This document shows, in pieces, positions 26,943-35,040 of a stretch of DNA of 64,000 bases (its first letter is position 1; each line of letters begins with the position of its first letter). A model generated the notes under the pieces. The model had not been told where the DNA came from. It did not search any database and saw nothing but the letters and a program-made list of their open reading frames with translations. A program made the translations under genes and the position numbers. Origin of the DNA: Bacteroidota bacterium (lineage in GTDB: Bacteria; Bacteroidota; Bacteroidia; Bacteroidales; CAIXZF01); contig JAKLIX010000006.1 in the NCBI GenBank assembly GCA_022709385.1, forward strand, positions 124,001-188,000. The letters are read 5' to 3'.

Positions 26943-27495
26943 GGCTGATCTTGTTATTCTCGATATCGGATACTTTGGTCAGCTGAAGGACCTGGGCGAA
27001 CCAGGAACCGGCTGCTGCCTTGAGAGCGGCACCACCGTCCTGAGTGACCGGTACCCAGGTGGTAAAAACCTGCTTCAGGGCGTTGATGTCCTGTTCAATG
27101 GCATTGATCCGCTCTACATTTTTATCTACAATGACAAGCCCCCCGCACCCATCGCCGTTGATTGTCATGGTTCCATCTTTCTTTATTTGCACCTTAAATC
27201 CCGATTGAAGGCTGATTAAATAGTCCTTAACTTCCTCACACCAGATAATGAATGCAGCCTCCCCGTTATGAGAAGTCAGGCCAAGCAGAACACGGGTACC
27301 GATAACCGGTTTCTGAATGATACTGCCAAGACCCAGCAGTACATCAAAATATTCAAGGGAGGTGAGGGAGTCCTTACACACCGCTGTCGACTGTTGTTCA
27401 TCCACGCTCTCCACCGTGGCCCAGGCAAAGGGCACAGGTATCATGTCCTCGACGATCTTGCGTACGGCAGCCCTTATCTGTTCCTTTTCGGTCAC
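26932..27495 (-). CDS. Baseplate spike protein, gpV-like
   Basis: 187 aa. A helix-turn N-terminus (MTEKEQIRAAVRKIVEDMIP) leads into a beta-barrel-like segment (FAWATVESVDEQQSTAVC...VLLGLTSHNGEAAFIIW) as in OB-fold spike proteins, then a repeat-type strand (GFKVQIKKDGTMTINGDGCGGLVIVDK) that resembles a short beta-helix needle. It ends in a helical tail. Follows the gpD-like gene with 4-bp overlap. Probably the membrane-piercing spike at the tail tip. Confidence 0.65.
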   Translation of the reverse strand: MTEKEQIRAAVRKIVEDMIPVPFAWATVESVDEQQSTAVCKDSLTSLEYFDVLLGLGSIIQKPVIGTRVLLGLTSHNGEAAFIIWCEEVKDYLISLQSGFKVQIKKDGTMTINGDGCGGLVIVDKNVERINAIEQDINALKQVFTTWVPVTQDGGAALKAAAGSWFAQVLQLTKVSDIENNKISHGK

Positions 27496-28472
27496 AGTGC
27501 CCTCCTTCCCAGGGTGATCTCCCTTCTGATAGTGGCCTCGGCAAACGTGAGTTGGGTAGCGTCAACGTAGTATCTGCCCGAGCGGTCCGGGTAATCCTCA
27601 TCCAGAAGCTCCACCTTCTGCCCATGGCAAACCAGGGGAATACCAAAAGCAGTAAATGTCCCGGCAAAGCCATCCTTCTTCATCTGTGTGTAATGATCAT
27701 TTGCTAACTTCTGAAGTGTGGCAGTATCGGTGATGTTGTAATGTACAAATCGGCTTTCTTCTCCGTCCGGGTCTCCGGCGTTAACTTTAACGGTTTTCCC
27801 GCCAGGCAGGTAGCTGACCACCTCGATCTTCAGTCGCATGTCGTCAGCATTGCGGAAGCTTAAATTGGTATCTGATACGATGTTGCGCTTAAACCCGAAT
27901 TTGACAGGCGGAACCGTGGTGTCATCCGTGTAGATCTTACCCACCACCAGGGTCTTTCCTTTGAAATAGGAATAGATCTTCTGCTTGTCTTTGAGCATCT
28001 GAAGGACAGCTGCAGCAGTGGTGTTCTGAAGGCGTACAGCACCCAGTGTGATATCGGCACAGTCTGTTGTGTAGCCAGGGGCAATATCCGAAATGAGCTG
28101 TATAAGGCTTACTGACTTATAAGACTTGTTTACCTTGAGGTATTTAAGGCGGATCATCTCATCCTCGCAGCGGATCACCACGGGAACGGTTGCCGATACC
28201 TCTGAAATGTACCCGGTGAACTCCTCTACCAGTTCGCCGTTATACCCCAGTCGGATGATCACAGGATCATCTCTGCGAAGCAGTGTACGCACACCACCGG
28301 CAAAGTCGCTGATGTTATGAGGAAGAACAATCTCGGCTGTATCTGTCAGAGAAGACCAGGAGGACTCGATCTTGCAGCTGGTGATACGCCGTATCTCTAT
28401 CTCCGCCCGGGACGGGGTGGCAGGGAAGATAAGCTGTGAACACATGGCCAGGTACATGATCAGGGGTTTCAT
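27492..28472 (-). CDS. Tail hub protein, gpD-like
   Basis: 326 aa. Residues 20-330 show the late-control D pattern: IEIRRITSCKIESSWSSLTDTAEIVLP, then VIIRLGYNGELVEEFTGYIS, and GTFTAFGIPLVCHGQKVELLD...RYYVDATQLTF near the end. These hubs join tube to spike. The first ~20 residues (MKPLIMYLAMCSQLIFPATPS) are hydrophobic and could mimic a signal peptide but are more likely part of the protein. Preceded by a DUF6046-like gene with 4-bp overlap. Confidence 0.7.
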   Translation of the reverse strand: MKPLIMYLAMCSQLIFPATPSRAEIEIRRITSCKIESSWSSLTDTAEIVLPHNISDFAGGVRTLLRRDDPVIIRLGYNGELVEEFTGYISEVSATVPVVIRCEDEMIRLKYLKVNKSYKSVSLIQLISDIAPGYTTDCADITLGAVRLQNTTAAAVLQMLKDKQKIYSYFKGKTLVVGKIYTDDTTVPPVKFGFKRNIVSDTNLSFRNADDMRLKIEVVSYLPGGKTVKVNAGDPDGEESRFVHYNITDTATLQKLANDHYTQMKKDGFAGTFTAFGIPLVCHGQKVELLDEDYPDRSGRYYVDATQLTFAEATIRREITLGRRAL

Positions 28473-29110
28473 TTAATGATGAGTTCAACCGGTGTTACGC
28501 TGCTGCAGCTCATCGTGTAGGATAGCACGCGGGGCTTTCCCATGTTGGGCTGAAAGCTGATATCGTTTATTTTCAGTGAGTAAATTCCTTTGACGGTAAA
28601 CAGATCTCCTTTGACCTTTATGGCATCCACCAGGTTCTCAAACTCCAGCAGCCGCTTGTGCTGTTTTAAGAAGGTGTCTGCGCCATGCGGATGCTGTGGC
28701 TCATCCAGGCACAGCCCCGATATATCGACCTGCCAGTCCCCGATGGCATAGGTCTCTGTTACCACACCGGTGCCACCGCCGAGCGGGGTCTCAGTGGATC
28801 GTTTCTGGCGTCGGAAGGAAACCATGGATGCCAGCGGAAGCCGGAAATCCTCCAGTGTGACTTTGGCTATGGTGCCCTCATGATAGATCTGATACTGGCC
28901 GCCTTCAAAAACGACAGGAAAGAACACCGGTGTTCCCAGGTAACATTTCTCGGTGAGAAGGTCATCATGGGATAGTATCTGCACCTCAGGGTAGTTCTCC
29001 AGCAGCTGCCTCTCAGTCTTCAAGATAGAAAATCCGGGATAGAATAACAGTTTCCCGCTTGTCCCGTGAAAGCCGCGTATCAGATCCGGTATGTTGTATT
29101 TGAGTTCCAT
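28469..29110 (-). CDS. Tail protein, DUF6046-like
   Basis: 213 aa, starting MELKYNIPDLIRGFHGTSGK. The region LEDFRLPLASMVSFRRQKRS...TYAIGDWQVDISGLCLDE...LLEFENLVDAIKVKGDLFTV matches my memory of the DUF6046 family, which occurs next to tape measure and gpD genes in Bacteroidota Mu-like phages. Probably a tail tube-end or hub protein (gpX/LysM equivalent). It starts right after the tape measure stop. Confidence 0.6.
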   Translation of the reverse strand: MELKYNIPDLIRGFHGTSGKLLFYPGFSILKTERQLLENYPEVQILSHDDLLTEKCYLGTPVFFPVVFEGGQYQIYHEGTIAKVTLEDFRLPLASMVSFRRQKRSTETPLGGGTGVVTETYAIGDWQVDISGLCLDEPQHPHGADTFLKQHKRLLEFENLVDAIKVKGDLFTVKGIYSLKINDISFQPNMGKPRVLSYTMSCSSVTPVELIIK

Positions 29111-31207
29111 TTAACTGATGGTGACTGCTGCGTCGCTTGCGGCATCAACAATTAAGGAAGCCAGCTCCTGCTTTACCTTTTCTGCCTTGTCCTTTACCCC
29201 GCTGGCAAAAGTGTTATACATGTTCACCGTAAGGTTCATCACAATGGACTTGGTCCCGGAGACCGATGCAGCTGATCCGGACACATCCGCTGTGACAGAG
29301 TCCCCGGTCTTAGTCGGGGTGGCGGACTCCTTCACATAATCAGTTGGCTTCTTGGCCGGCTTTTCAGCTGCGGCTTTTTCTACATCGCTGTCATCCACCT
29401 TGACTTCTACCTCCGTTGATCCGAATCCCAGGAAAGATGTAATCGAGTTCCACACTCCTTTGATCTTGTCCCACATCTTTTTGAACCAGTTGATCACGCT
29501 CTGGAATATCTCCTTGACTTTCTCTTTGAATCCTGGGAATACACGATCGATCAGGTCTATCACGAACCTGAAAGGGTTGTGTTCCCACATCCACTTACCC
29601 ATTTTTGCCAGGAACGCTTTCACCTGGTCCCAGTACTTAATCAGTCCGTACACAGCAGCTCCAATGGCGAGTATTCCCAGCACGATCAGCCCGATAGGGT
29701 TTGCGTTCATGGCGATATTCAGACCCCACTGAGCTGCTGTGGCGCTGATCAGCGAAATGATGAATGCACCTACTCCCTGGATCGCTGTTAAAATGAACCT
29801 GCCGGAGAGTTTCAAAAGATTAAATCCGGCTATGAGTGCCTGTTTGGCAAAGTTACCCGTAAGCACCAGTGCCCTGGCCATCGCGCCCGAGAAACCGGTA
29901 CCTGAGGCTGCAGTCATCAGGAGTTTTGTGTGCAGCATCTGGAGTTTGATTGCAGTTATCGTAAATCCAATACCCAGCAGGCTGAGCACAGTGATAATAC
30001 TTCCTCCTATCACCAAGAATCTGGCAAGGAATGGGTGAGCTTTCATAAAAGAACCAACCGATTCCATTACCCTTGAAGCAAGGCCAAGAAAACTGTCTGC
30101 TGCAGGCTTTAGTATTGAAACCACTCCATCCATCGCGTTACTCAGGTTGTTCTTAAAAGCCTGAGCTTTGGATTCTGTAGTCTGCGACATGATCCCGAAT
30201 GCCTGACTTATCGTGCCGGAACTTTGAGCAATCTCAGATGTCTTCCTGATGAAATCATCCTTTACCGAACCAATAACTGGTAGCAGTCCTTTCATGGCCT
30301 CTGCGGAACCGAAGAGCGTGGCGTAGATGTTCTCAGCCAGCATGCCGTTACTCCGGGCAAAAGACTCAACCGAAGGCTTGAGATTGTTGAGAAAAGGGAT
30401 AAGTCCACCTGATGCTTTTACTGCTGCTGCATCAAACTGAAATCCCATTTTCTTTGCCACTTCAGTAGCCTCAGAAGTAGGCTTTATCAGTGCTGTCATC
30501 ACAGCGTTAAGCTGAGTGCTTACGGTGGCAGTGTTACCTGATACACCGGTCAGGGTAGCAAAAGAACCAAGGAGTTCATCTATTGATATCCCCAACTGGG
30601 ATGCAGATCCTGCAACCAAAGGGAGGTACTCACCCAGTTCCTGAAATTGCGTCTTACCCAGCTGGGCAGCACGTTGTATTTTATCCTGAACCAGCAGGGT
30701 ATCGTCCCAGGACAATTTATAGTTCTTGATGACCGTCGCTGTCACTCCGACCACCTGCTTCAGATCAGCCACGCTGCCGACGGCTGTCCTTGAGGAACTC
30801 TCCAGAAAGCTGACCCAGTTCTTTTCGGGTACTCCGTTGGAGAATACTTCATACAATCCGTCTGCCAGTTCCTTCTTGGCAATAGGCACCACAGATGCAA
30901 TTTTCTTGACCTGGTCCGTTAATCCCTTGAACTGTTCTGCTCCCTGTCCGCTCATGGTGTTTGCTCTTGCCATGGCGCTTTCAAAAGCAAGGCTTCCAGA
31001 TGCAAGCACCCCGAAGGCTGCTGCACCGGCGGCGATCTTTACAAAAGACGAGGTGAGGGCGGAGCTCTTCTTTTCCAACCGGTCATACTGGTCGGTAAGC
31101 TCCTTCACTTTAAGCACGGCGCTGCCACTCACTGTGGTGATCTTCTTCATCGGCCCGGTGACCAGGTCGGTGAGTTTAAGGATCCAGTTGGTAGTTTTGT
31201 CAGCCAT
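29111..31207 (-). CDS. Tail tape measure protein
   Basis: 698 aa. A long helical N-terminal domain (TDQYDRLEKKSSALTSSFVK), then the TP901-type tape measure core (GQGAEQFKGLTDQVKKIASV...ADLKQVVGVTATVIKN...SIDELLGSFATLTGVSGNTA), several hydrophobic helices (about residues 400-520, including FLVIGGSIITVLSLLGIGFT) and a charged C-terminus. It fixes tail length and is probably ejected into the host envelope. The ATG at 31207 overlaps the end of the predicted frameshift product, which stops with the TGA at 31200-31202. Confidence 0.9.
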   Translation of the reverse strand: MADKTTNWILKLTDLVTGPMKKITTVSGSAVLKVKELTDQYDRLEKKSSALTSSFVKIAAGAAAFGVLASGSLAFESAMARANTMSGQGAEQFKGLTDQVKKIASVVPIAKKELADGLYEVFSNGVPEKNWVSFLESSSRTAVGSVADLKQVVGVTATVIKNYKLSWDDTLLVQDKIQRAAQLGKTQFQELGEYLPLVAGSASQLGISIDELLGSFATLTGVSGNTATVSTQLNAVMTALIKPTSEATEVAKKMGFQFDAAAVKASGGLIPFLNNLKPSVESFARSNGMLAENIYATLFGSAEAMKGLLPVIGSVKDDFIRKTSEIAQSSGTISQAFGIMSQTTESKAQAFKNNLSNAMDGVVSILKPAADSFLGLASRVMESVGSFMKAHPFLARFLVIGGSIITVLSLLGIGFTITAIKLQMLHTKLLMTAASGTGFSGAMARALVLTGNFAKQALIAGFNLLKLSGRFILTAIQGVGAFIISLISATAAQWGLNIAMNANPIGLIVLGILAIGAAVYGLIKYWDQVKAFLAKMGKWMWEHNPFRFVIDLIDRVFPGFKEKVKEIFQSVINWFKKMWDKIKGVWNSITSFLGFGSTEVEVKVDDSDVEKAAAEKPAKKPTDYVKESATPTKTGDSVTADVSGSAASVSGTKSIVMNLTVNMYNTFASGVKDKAEKVKQELASLIVDAASDAAVTIS

Positions 31208-31771
31208 TGTCGTTTTTGAATGCTTTGCTTATTCCGTATGCCACAGCGTTGGCGATGAGTTCGAACAGTTCCTTGCGGAAGTATATGATCTGCTGGTAGG
31301 TTTTGGCGTACTCCTCATCTGAGAGTTCCTCCGGGTTTATATGAAGATGCCCTCGGATGAGGGCATCAATCTTTTGGAAGACGTCCTGATCATCCTCCCG
31401 GGATATTTCAGCCTGGGCTACCTGGTGCGAAAAGTCGCTTTTTTTTTCTCGATCAGCTGACCGATTGCCTCCAGCACCGCGTAATAGATGCTGTCCTCTC
31501 CGTCAACTGCATCAAGGTAGATCATGTCTCCTCCCAGCACGCAGTTTTTAATCATCAGGTTGTTGGCACGGTCCAGCTCATTGGCGCTGGCCAGCTTGGC
31601 CATCTCGGTGACGATCATCCGGGTGGGCCTGCGCAGGTAGAAGGTAGCCACTTTGTCCGACAGCTCATCGCTGACCGGCACATCGATGATCTCGACTTTT
31701 CCGTGACGCTCTTCCCACTCGCGGATCATCTCCGCCGTCACATCCTGGGCATTCTGATATTCTTTGTTCAT
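31200..31771 (-). CDS. Tail assembly chaperone fusion made by -1 frameshift (G-T like)
   Basis: The gene at 31418-31771 contains GAG followed by nine A's (minus strand; 31447-31439). A -1 slip after codon 111 continues without stop for 79 codons (SDFSHQVAQAEISREDDQDV...AYGISKAFKNDNG) to a TGA at 31202-31200, giving 190 aa. The extension is helical and acidic/basic mixed, and it ends inside the tape-measure start codon region (ATGGCTGAC). This is the classic lambda G/GT arrangement, in which the short and long proteins hold the tape measure in solution during tube assembly. The slip site A-AAA-AAA is canonical; the event itself is inferred. Confidence 0.75.
31418..31771 (-). CDS. Tail assembly chaperone, unshifted form (G-like)
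   Basis: 117 aa: MNKEYQNAQDVTAEMIREWE, then a compact domain (FYLRRPTRMIVTEMAKLASA...NNLMIKNCVLGGDMIYLD...YYAVLEAIGQLIEKKK). This matches small tail chaperones of Bacteroidota phages that lie between tube and tape measure genes. Ribosomes that do not slip at the A9 run stop at 31418-31420 after ATFRTR. The tube gene lies 18 bp upstream. Confidence 0.75.
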   Translation of the reverse strand: MNKEYQNAQDVTAEMIREWEERHGKVEIIDVPVSDELSDKVATFYLRRPTRMIVTEMAKLASANELDRANNLMIKNCVLGGDMIYLDAVDGEDSIYYAVLEAIGQLIEKKKATFRTR

Positions 31772-31789
31772 ATAAAGGGGGTATAAGGG

Positions 31790-32218
31790 TTACACGTTCC
31801 AGTCGATGTGGGAGATCTTCAGCTCATACTTCATGATCACCTTCCCGTCGCCCTGTTTGATGGAGCGACCGGATCCCATGATCCTCACATTATTCAGTAC
31901 GTCGATGGTCTGCACGTCAGAAAGACCGTACACCACCGGGATGGCAGGGATCAGCACATCCTGGATGCGCGTACCCTTGGGCAGAGACCGCAGCAGTGCG
32001 ATGTGCTCCTCCATCAGCACCGAAATAGATCCTTTGGCCGAGTAGTTTCCCTGGCTTTCACCCACGGGCATGTTACCGGCGCCGTATTCGTTGTTGATCT
32101 CCATGGAGTCTTCGTACTCCAGCTCGGTGATCCCGTCCACATCACGGCCCATCATGTTGAAGGTGACTGCCCCCCAACCCATCAGGGTCCCGAATTTGTT
32201 GATGATATTGGTATTCAT
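31790..32218 (-). CDS. Tail tube protein
   Basis: 142 aa, starting MNTNIINKFGTLMGWGAVTF. Beta-rich throughout, with GITELEYEDSMEINNEYGAG and a C-terminal KVIMKYELKISHIDW, as in the small tube proteins of contractile tails. It follows the sheath gene by 2 bp and precedes the chaperone, which is the standard sheath-tube-chaperone-tape order. It would stack as hexamer rings inside the sheath. Confidence 0.75.
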   Translation of the reverse strand: MNTNIINKFGTLMGWGAVTFNMMGRDVDGITELEYEDSMEINNEYGAGNMPVGESQGNYSAKGSISVLMEEHIALLRSLPKGTRIQDVLIPAIPVVYGLSDVQTIDVLNNVRIMGSGRSIKQGDGKVIMKYELKISHIDWNV

Positions 32219-32220
32219 GG

Positions 32221-33507
32221 TTAAATGGAATTTGCTAATCCAATGGGGATGTTGATTTGATAGATGATCCCGTCGATCACCACGCGGGCGTTGACCACCA
32301 GGGGCACATCCTTGGAGGGTGACTGTTCGGGATCAATGTACACTTCCACGCCGGATACCTCGTTGTCGACAACCATCAGCTCGAGCTTCTTGCGGGCCAG
32401 CTGCGTCCATGAGGCAACCACTGTCGGCATGGGATAGCCGGTTTCAGGATCCTTCTTGTAGATGCCTTTCATCTTGGGCAGCAGGGACTGGCGAAGGTAG
32501 CGGGCTGCCTTGTTCCAGGTACGGTTGCGTTCGATGGTAGCGTAGTCGCTTGCCACGTCGGTACAGGTGGGGGATTCGTTGAAGAACACCCCGTCGTACC
32601 CGGCATAGCTTCCGGCGTAGATATACCCTTTGTCGGTGATGGTCTGCTGGTCGGTCATCGACAGGGTGGAGAACTTGGCCCCCGATGACAGTGCGGCGCT
32701 CATCCACCTTCCGGTGGCTGCCACGCTCAGTGAGTAATTCTCATTGCCCTTCTTTGCGTCTGGTTTGTTGATGATGTCCACCGACCCCAGGCATTCGTTG
32801 ATCTTGCGTATGGCAAGGTTGCCCAGTGCCGTTCCCACCGCTGCGGTCTTTTCGTACAGGGCATCCAGTGCCTGAATGACAGGGTCGGCGGCGATTACCA
32901 CGGCCACATTCTCGCTGTCCATGGTGGTGAGGTCCTTCAGGTCGGCAAAGGTGCCGTTGACCTCACGGCCTTCCAGCAGCACGCAGTCCAGGTAGATGAA
33001 CTGTTCCTTGAGTGCTACCACGGTAGCCTGTGCCTTGGGGATGGCTGCCAGCACATCGGAGTCCAGCCCGTCTTCCAAAGTGGCCACATAGTCGTCGGCA
33101 GGATTCAGTACAACGCCCACCACCTTGATCTCACGCCGGGTGGCCTCGTCCTGCATCAGTGCTAACAGGGCGCCCACCCCGACAGGGTCGTTGGTGCCTT
33201 CCGGATCACAGATGTCCTGCATGGCAGTGCCCTGGGGCACCAGCATCAGGAACAATGTGCCCGAGGGGCAGTAGTTGAAAAACTCATCGACATGGTATTT
33301 GACCAACACCTTGTTGTTGGCGTCATAGGCGTCGTCGATGCCATAGGCCTCAAGGTCGCTGGCCTGCTTGAGCTCAACGATCTGGCCTAAGTCGATCATA
33401 TCTTCTACGGCCACCCCGCCTGCGATCAGGGCAAAAGTCTTGTCGGTGTTCTTTTCTCTGCCGCCAAGCTGGCCGGTAAGTTTCTGCGGATTTGGTCCTT
33501 TAAACAT
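32221..33507 (-). CDS. Tail sheath protein (DUF2586-like)
   Basis: 428 aa. N-terminus MFKGPNPQKLTGQLGGREKN; central TDKTFALIAGGVAVEDMIDL; C-terminal ARYLRQSLLPKMKGIYKKDP and YIDPEQSPSKDVPLVVNARV followed by IDGIIYQINIPIGL. The order of an N-terminal linker, an inserted alpha/beta region and a C-terminal arm matches contractile sheath proteins, most like the DUF2586 group of Bacteroidota phages. This gene shows that the phage has a contractile (myovirus-type) tail. Confidence 0.8.
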   Translation of the reverse strand: MFKGPNPQKLTGQLGGREKNTDKTFALIAGGVAVEDMIDLGQIVELKQASDLEAYGIDDAYDANNKVLVKYHVDEFFNYCPSGTLFLMLVPQGTAMQDICDPEGTNDPVGVGALLALMQDEATRREIKVVGVVLNPADDYVATLEDGLDSDVLAAIPKAQATVVALKEQFIYLDCVLLEGREVNGTFADLKDLTTMDSENVAVVIAADPVIQALDALYEKTAAVGTALGNLAIRKINECLGSVDIINKPDAKKGNENYSLSVAATGRWMSAALSSGAKFSTLSMTDQQTITDKGYIYAGSYAGYDGVFFNESPTCTDVASDYATIERNRTWNKAARYLRQSLLPKMKGIYKKDPETGYPMPTVVASWTQLARKKLELMVVDNEVSGVEVYIDPEQSPSKDVPLVVNARVVIDGIIYQINIPIGLANSI

Positions 33508-33519
33508 GGTTGTATGTTG

Positions 33520-34005
33520 TTACTGGTTTGACTTTGCCAGAGCTTCCGTGATGGCAGCGGTCAGGGTCGGACTGCTGCGCAATTCCGAAACCACCTGCTT
33601 CTTGCCCTGCCCGATCCTGGAATCCCCGAAGGAATAGAAGTTGCCGGCTTTCTTGACGATCTGCATCTCAACAGCCTTGTCCAGCAGTTCCATCAGGGCT
33701 TCATCCTTCTCTTCGTCCATCTCAGAGGGTTGGTCAGAGGGCCCCTGGGTCTTGTCCGTGGCCGGAGCAGTCTGGGGTACAACGGTCTTTTTCTTCCCGC
33801 CCAGTACATCATCCCGTTCCAGGATATGGACCGTCAGGGGCTTCACTCCGCCGGCGTCGCGGGCGTGCATCTCAGCTGAATTCTTAGCCCTGGAAAGAAA
33901 GATCTGGCCGTCGAGGGTACAATACAGGATCTGCTCTTTGGGATTGTTGAGGAAGATCTGCCTTGCGCGGCTTTTCAGATCATCCAGCGAATATGTCTTT
34001 TTCAT
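33520..34005 (-). CDS. Late protein with RecA C-terminal-domain-like module
   Basis: 161 aa. Residues 1-70 form a small domain (YSLDDLKSRARQIFLNNPKE...YCTLDGQIFLSRAKN), residues 70-103 are a low-complexity Lys/Pro/Glu linker, and residues ~104-157 read VEMQIVKKAGNFYSFGDSRI then GQGKKQVVSELRSSPTLTAA. That second part matches the small domain after the RecA ATPase core, which in E. coli has KAGAWYSYKGEKIGQGK. The ATPase core, Walker motifs and DNA loops are absent. It lies between the holin-like gene and the sheath gene, where Mu-like phages often have a head-tail joining or tail terminator protein. Role unknown. Confidence 0.65.
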   Translation of the reverse strand: MKKTYSLDDLKSRARQIFLNNPKEQILYCTLDGQIFLSRAKNSAEMHARDAGGVKPLTVHILERDDVLGGKKKTVVPQTAPATDKTQGPSDQPSEMDEEKDEALMELLDKAVEMQIVKKAGNFYSFGDSRIGQGKKQVVSELRSSPTLTAAITEALAKSNQ

Positions 34006-34026
34006 GGTTATCGTTGAATTTGGTTA

Positions 34027-34491
34027 TCAATAATCTTCTTTGTCCGGCGCCTTGTATTTTGGCTCCGCAGTCAGCACCTTGTCCTGGGAGTTGGAAAAGA
34101 CATTCTTGATCAGGTAAGCCAGCCCGGCACCGATTGAATAAAGTACGATAGGCCGGAAGAACACCCATGTAAACAGGATAGTGCCTTCCTGAATGGCATT
34201 GTACAGGCAGGTGATCAGGGCAGTAAGGACGGCTACCAGGAACCCTTTGAGCACGTCTGCCACATTGATCTTAAAAAGGCTGGTTGACAGGCTCCCTCCG
34301 GGAATCAAGAAAAGGTTCTTCAGCAGATACGCCAGCCCGGCTCCGAAGGAGTACAGCAGAATGGGTTTGAAAAACAACCAGGTCAGGTCAAGCCCTCCGT
34401 TCTGGATGGCATTATAACAACCGGTGATCAGGGCCGTGAGGACGGCCACCAGGAAACCTTTGAAAATGTCGTAAGCGTTGATCTTGTTCAT
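34027..34491 (-). CDS. Putative holin with internal duplication
   Basis: 154 aa, four predicted transmembrane helices. It consists of two copies of one unit: KGFLVAVLTALITGCYNAIQ...FGAGLAYLLKNLF (residues ~10-63) and KGFLVAVLTALITCLYNAIQ...IGAGLAYLIKNVF (~81-136), joined by a short loop, with a charged C-terminus (DKVLTAEPKYKAPDKEDY). Small size, charged tail and location in a cassette with endolysin and spanin genes make a holin or pinholin likely. The duplication looks recent because the DNA of the two halves is also similar. Confidence 0.65.
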   Translation of the reverse strand: MNKINAYDIFKGFLVAVLTALITGCYNAIQNGGLDLTWLFFKPILLYSFGAGLAYLLKNLFLIPGGSLSTSLFKINVADVLKGFLVAVLTALITCLYNAIQEGTILFTWVFFRPIVLYSIGAGLAYLIKNVFSNSQDKVLTAEPKYKAPDKEDY

Positions 34492-34503
34492 GGCGATTGA
34501 AAG

Positions 34504-35040
34504 TTAATCATGAGGTATTTTAAAACGTGACCCGAAGGCGCGGATGATGATCATAAACAACAGCACGATCCAGGTCAGGGCTCCTGTCAGTCCAAGGAAC
34601 CACATATACCCGGGGATGTATTTCACCTCTATGGGCTGTGGCACCTTTACCGTGTTGACGATCCTTTCGGTTTTCACTTCCCGGTCTTTCAGAATGGCAT
34701 GGATCCTTGCGGAGTCGCATTTGCAGTCGACACGGAGCTTATTGGAGCGGATGATAATGCGTGGCTTCTCTGCCTGTTTCCCTTCAGATGATTCCAGCAG
34801 CATGGCAAGGGCTACCTGGTAGTTGCTGTCACATTCCAGCATGGCCTCAAGCCAGGATGAATCCGGGGGAAGCACGATGATGGAATCCCTGGGGACTTCA
34901 ACGGTGGTCACCCTGCTTGAATCGACAGTCACCGTGGTGGGCGGAAACCTGCGGGCACAACGCTCTTTGGTAATACAGCCTGTCACCACAGAAGTGATGA
35001 TCAGGGCGGCCAGGGTCATATATGCTATGCCCCTTCTCAT
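34504..35040 (-). CDS. Candidate unimolecular spanin (lipoprotein plus C-terminal TM)
   Basis: 178 aa. MRRGIAYMTLAALIITSVVTGC is a lipoprotein signal with lipobox VTGC (Cys22), predicted to be anchored in the outer membrane. The middle is periplasmic and rich in beta/charged segments (TTVTVDSSRVTTVEVPRDSI, KPRIIIRSNKLRVDCKCD). A C-terminal transmembrane helix (YMWFLGLTGALTWIVLLFMI, about 144-166) is followed by a short basic tail. One protein spanning both membranes is the definition of a u-spanin (as in phage T1 gp11), which fuses inner and outer membranes at the end of lysis. It overlaps the endolysin gene by 4 bp. Confidence 0.7.
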   Translation of the reverse strand: MRRGIAYMTLAALIITSVVTGCITKERCARRFPPTTVTVDSSRVTTVEVPRDSIIVLPPDSSWLEAMLECDSNYQVALAMLLESSEGKQAEKPRIIIRSNKLRVDCKCDSARIHAILKDREVKTERIVNTVKVPQPIEVKYIPGYMWFLGLTGALTWIVLLFMIIIRAFGSRFKIPHD

